Assembly (NCBI GenBank): GCA_016806645.1
Contig: JACSYO010002062.1
Location: 1,289,501 to 1,353,500, forward strand
DNA: 64,000 nt
Reading direction: 5' to 3'
From: Ophiodon elongatus
Taxonomy: Eukaryota; Chordata; Actinopteri; Perciformes; Hexagrammidae
Under the pieces are notes generated by a model. It was given only the letters and a program-made list of their open reading frames with translations. It was not told the origin of the DNA and searched no databases. Made by a program: the position numbers and the translations under genes. This document shows positions 62,492 through 64,000 of this stretch, in pieces. Numbering within the stretch: position 1 is the first letter of the stretch; every line of letters starts with the position of its first letter.

Positions 62492-64000
62492 AAATTGACA
62501 CACAGCGGCCCCCTCGGTTGTTCCAGGGCATTTTAATGGGAAATTAAAGGCATCCCTCATGTCTGTGGTCTGCAGGACGGCAGCGGGAGCAGCGACCAGA
62601 GGGATAAATCAGCCTCCGCGGCTTGACGGGACGCCGCCGTCTCCCTTTCTTACCGCCGTGCATGCGCATGCTCGTGCTTTGGCGACCGCCTCCACTCTGA
62701 GGGACGGCGGTATGTAGAATGCTGGCACTTTGTCCCGAGCTATTTGTGTCACGCATGCGAAACACTGGTGGTGAAAGTTCAAGAGCGAGCTGTTGAAGTC
62801 TTTTGGTTTCACTATCACGAGGCCGGGGGGTCAGCGACTCATGTCGGAGCGCATGCAAGCTGCATATATAGATGGGAATAGACTTGTGATGGAAAGGTGG
62901 CGACAGGTCTAGCACGAATCCCAAGTAGGACAAGTTCCCACCGAGGCCTGGTGTTCACTGAGAATAATATCCGATATTTAGAGAAACGCAAAAACTAAAT
63001 CCTCACAAGGAACCTGGTGAGATAAAAACTGATTTTATGAATATGGATGATTCACAGAGCAAACATTTAGATGAGCCGGTCCCCTTGGAGCAGGCCTGAC
63101 CCATGAGGGAAAAAGTCTTGTAACCCTTTGTGGGATGGCGGGACATGGAAATATAAAAGAACTATTTACAGAAGAACAATAATGGTGAAGACGCAAATAA
63201 ATGACAACATTGGCCCCTCCTCCTCCGGCACAACAACACCAAAAGACGTTCTTACGTTCTGGCTCCTGGTCGCTACGTTTTTTTTTTTTTTTTTTTTAAA
63301 TAGAGGTTGACGTCCCGAACACAAAATGAAAAACATTAAACACCACCACAGTCTACTAGTGATGTCTTCTGTATGAGTCTATATGTTGTTTTATTTCCCG
63401 ACTCATTGTGCCTCTTTTAAGATGCAAGTTCACAAATCGGCAGATTTCAATCCAGAGTCAGCTCACGGGCTCGGCTCTTTGCCGGCACGAGAGGAAAAAG
63501 TTTACTTGTCAAAAGACAGACGGGCATCTTGAGCTGGTTTGTCGTTGGGGAAGGTAGAGAAACTGTCGTCTCCCATCGTGAACCTTCTACGAAACGCTCA
63601 ACCGCGTCAGCGAGGTGCCGGAGAATGTGAGCGTCTCCCGGCCGCTCTGCGGTCAGTAGAGCTTCACTCCGCTCCAGAGGCGGTCGCCTCAGCTCTCCTC
63701 CGGGCAGCGCGCCGTAATGCAATCATCAGTGCCGCTCTCTGCTTCGGCCAGGGATTTATGAACACTTAGTGTCCCTCTGTGCTGACAGGGGCCCAGCAGG
63801 AGTGTGTTTACGGCATGGCCCAGAAATGTGTGTCACTCGCATTCAGCCCCTTTTTATTTTCTACCTACATATATATCTATAGATATATTATTTATTTTAA
63901 CTGCGTCCTATATCACCTCCCTCTTCCGTGTTTTTATGAGGAAACAAAACCAGGTTGCATATCTGGATTATATACTTTCCAGAGAAAGTGGGGTCATAGA

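Larger units (their letters stand above)
59340..64000 (+). other. inpp5a: Intron 4 of inpp5a, 5' part
   Basis: Starts gtaagc and is not closed in the window. I looked for the next family segment (ALGSFYF...) in all three + frames and did not find it. The intron contains a 'tagtcgac'-type repeat, a strong GC hairpin near 60.7 kb, CA arrays near 62.4 kb and GC-rich unique-looking blocks at about 62.0-62.8 and 63.4-63.75 kb. The rest is AT-rich with poly-A/T runs. Confidence 0.85.

Noticed and set aside
63447..63769. GC-rich open frames near the right edge as a coding exon or inpp5a exon 5
   Set aside because: No reading frame gives the expected next segment of inpp5a or any other family that I recognise.
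59340..64000. inpp5a exon 5
   Set aside because: Scanned for the expected ALGSFYF-type coding segment with a phase-0 acceptor; nothing suitable was found, so it lies beyond the window.

Overview
The window is vertebrate nuclear DNA, almost certainly from a spiny-rayed (percomorph) teleost fish. It shows sparse, short exons with GT-AG introns, very dense (CA)n/(GT)n microsatellites, and several dispersed repeats that I recognise from teleost genomes: a tRNA-derived SINE, a TTAA-bounded MITE, a 'catagactgtatata' repeat and a foldback 'gctaagctaa' repeat. There are no bacterial-type operons, no CRISPR arrays and no rRNA genes.

One protein-coding gene is supported: the 5' part of inpp5a (type I inositol-1,4,5-trisphosphate 5-phosphatase) on the + strand. 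Four coding exons join in frame to give the first 103 residues: exon 1 at 15511-15588, exon 2 at 48702-48743, exon 3 at 58034-58134 and exon 4 at 59252-59339. Introns 1 to 3 are about 33.1 kb, 9.3 kb and 1.1 kb. Intron 4 runs off the right edge, and exon 5 was not found. A CpG-rich, TATA-less promoter lies at about 14920-15510, with two perfect CRE palindromes and an inverted CCAAT box.

Layout: 1-14.9 kb is intergenic, with repeats and no recognisable exon. 14.9-15.6 kb holds the promoter and exon 1. 15.6-48.7 kb is intron 1, rich in repeats, microsatellites and G-rich tracts. 48.7-59.3 kb holds exons 2 to 4. 59.3-64 kb is intron 4, with stretches that look like conserved non-coding DNA.

The most interesting signals concern splicing of inpp5a rather than a new gene. 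(1) A 73-75 bp nearly identical sequence occurs in opposite orientations on either side of the 42-nt exon 2, so the pre-mRNA could fold and skip or circularise that exon. (2) The exon 4 acceptor sits 13 nt after an uninterrupted (TG)43 tract, so the normal branch-point zone has no adenosine; the best candidate branch point is 113 nt upstream. (3) A GC-rich block in intron 2, with another perfect CRE and three 21-bp GC-box repeats, could be an alternative promoter. Repeat identities are from memory of teleost repeats and from comparisons within the window; no database was searched.
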